DNA of 45,155 nucleotides from Cutibacterium namnetense. GTDB taxonomy: Bacteria > Actinomycetota > Actinomycetes > Propionibacteriales > Propionibacteriaceae. Every line of letters begins with the position of its first letter. The stretch's first letter is position 1. Of this stretch, positions 45,022 through 45,155 are shown piece after piece. Under the pieces are notes generated by a model. The model made no database searches. It was not told the DNA's origin and saw only the letters and a program-made list of their open reading frames with translations. The DNA is taken from NCBI RefSeq assembly GCF_001642025.1, contig NZ_LWHO01000009.1, forward strand, positions 1 to 45,155, in the 5' to 3' direction. A program made the translations under genes and the position numbers.

Positions 45022-45155
45022 CGGGCAGCCTCCTCGTCCTTGCGTTGAGTGTCCTTGTCATCGTCCCGGTATGCGGTAGCACCACTGTTGGCCGGACCGG
45101 TACGCACGTCGTCCTGCCCGGAGGGAGGAAGACCGTTGAAGTAGTCGTCTTCGTC
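45018..45155 (-). CDS. nuoI: NADH-quinone oxidoreductase subunit I, C-terminal end (partial)
   Basis: Only the last 45 residues lie in the window; the gene continues past the right edge. The visible part (DEDDYFNGLPPSGQDDVRTG onward, ending EEAAR) is the acidic hydrophilic tail that follows the ferredoxin domain in actinobacterial NuoI. No cluster-binding cysteines are in this part. The assignment rests on position before nuoJ, the ATGA overlap and the tail's character. Confidence 0.85.
   Translation of the reverse strand, partial: DEDDYFNGLPPSGQDDVRTGPANSGATAYRDDDKDTQRKDEEAAR

Overview
The window looks like chromosomal DNA of a moderately GC-rich actinobacterium of the family Propionibacteriaceae, most likely Cutibacterium (C. 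acnes or a close relative). This is inferred from recognising the RpoB, RpoC and KorA sequences, the surface protein with two actinobacterial wall-repeat domains, the homopolymeric C tract at the left edge, and actinobacterial gene order (rpmG, two MaoC-fold genes, murB, Asp-aminotransferase, tRNA-Trp, secE, nusG, rplKA, rplJL, rpoBC). The species is not proven by the sequence alone.

Left part, 1 to 18.9 kb, almost all on the minus strand. It begins with a poly-C tract and a secreted surface protein whose LPXTG signal lacks its membrane anchor. The central transcription and translation block follows: rpoC, rpoB, rplL, rplJ (with a leader attenuator), rplA, rplK, nusG, secE and tRNA-Trp. Upstream lie an aspartate-type aminotransferase, murB, a pair of hot-dog-fold dehydratase genes, rpmG, and tRNA-Met, tRNA-Thr and tRNA-Tyr.

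Middle part, 19 to 29.5 kb. Exodeoxyribonuclease III (plus) converges on a 3-hydroxyisobutyryl-CoA-hydrolase-like gene. Next is a tightly overlapping minus-strand operon of NuoB-, NuoC- and NuoI-like proteins plus an MptB-type mannosyltransferase. Divergent from it lie korA and korB (2-oxoacid:ferredoxin oxidoreductase), which suggests a ferredoxin-linked electron-transfer unit. A decayed VapBC toxin-antitoxin locus and an M13 endopeptidase (pepO) with a clear terminator follow.

Accessory part, 29.5 to 35.9 kb. Two divergent operons face each other across about 165 bp. The minus one encodes a membrane-anchored or lipoprotein-like protein of unknown function, a LolD/MacB-type ATPase and an FtsX-type permease. 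The plus one encodes an 80-residue single-span peptide, an ABC ATPase, a large permease, a two-span small membrane protein and an M50-type intramembrane metalloprotease, all translationally coupled. It resembles a peptide production, export or immunity locus and is the best candidate here for an undescribed system.

Right part, 35.9 to 45.2 kb, minus strand. A CitE-like lyase, cobF (cobalamin biosynthesis) and a long-chain polyprenyl diphosphate synthase (menaquinone side chain) follow the distal end of the main complex I operon, nuoI (partial), J, K, L, M, N, which closes with a strong hairpin.
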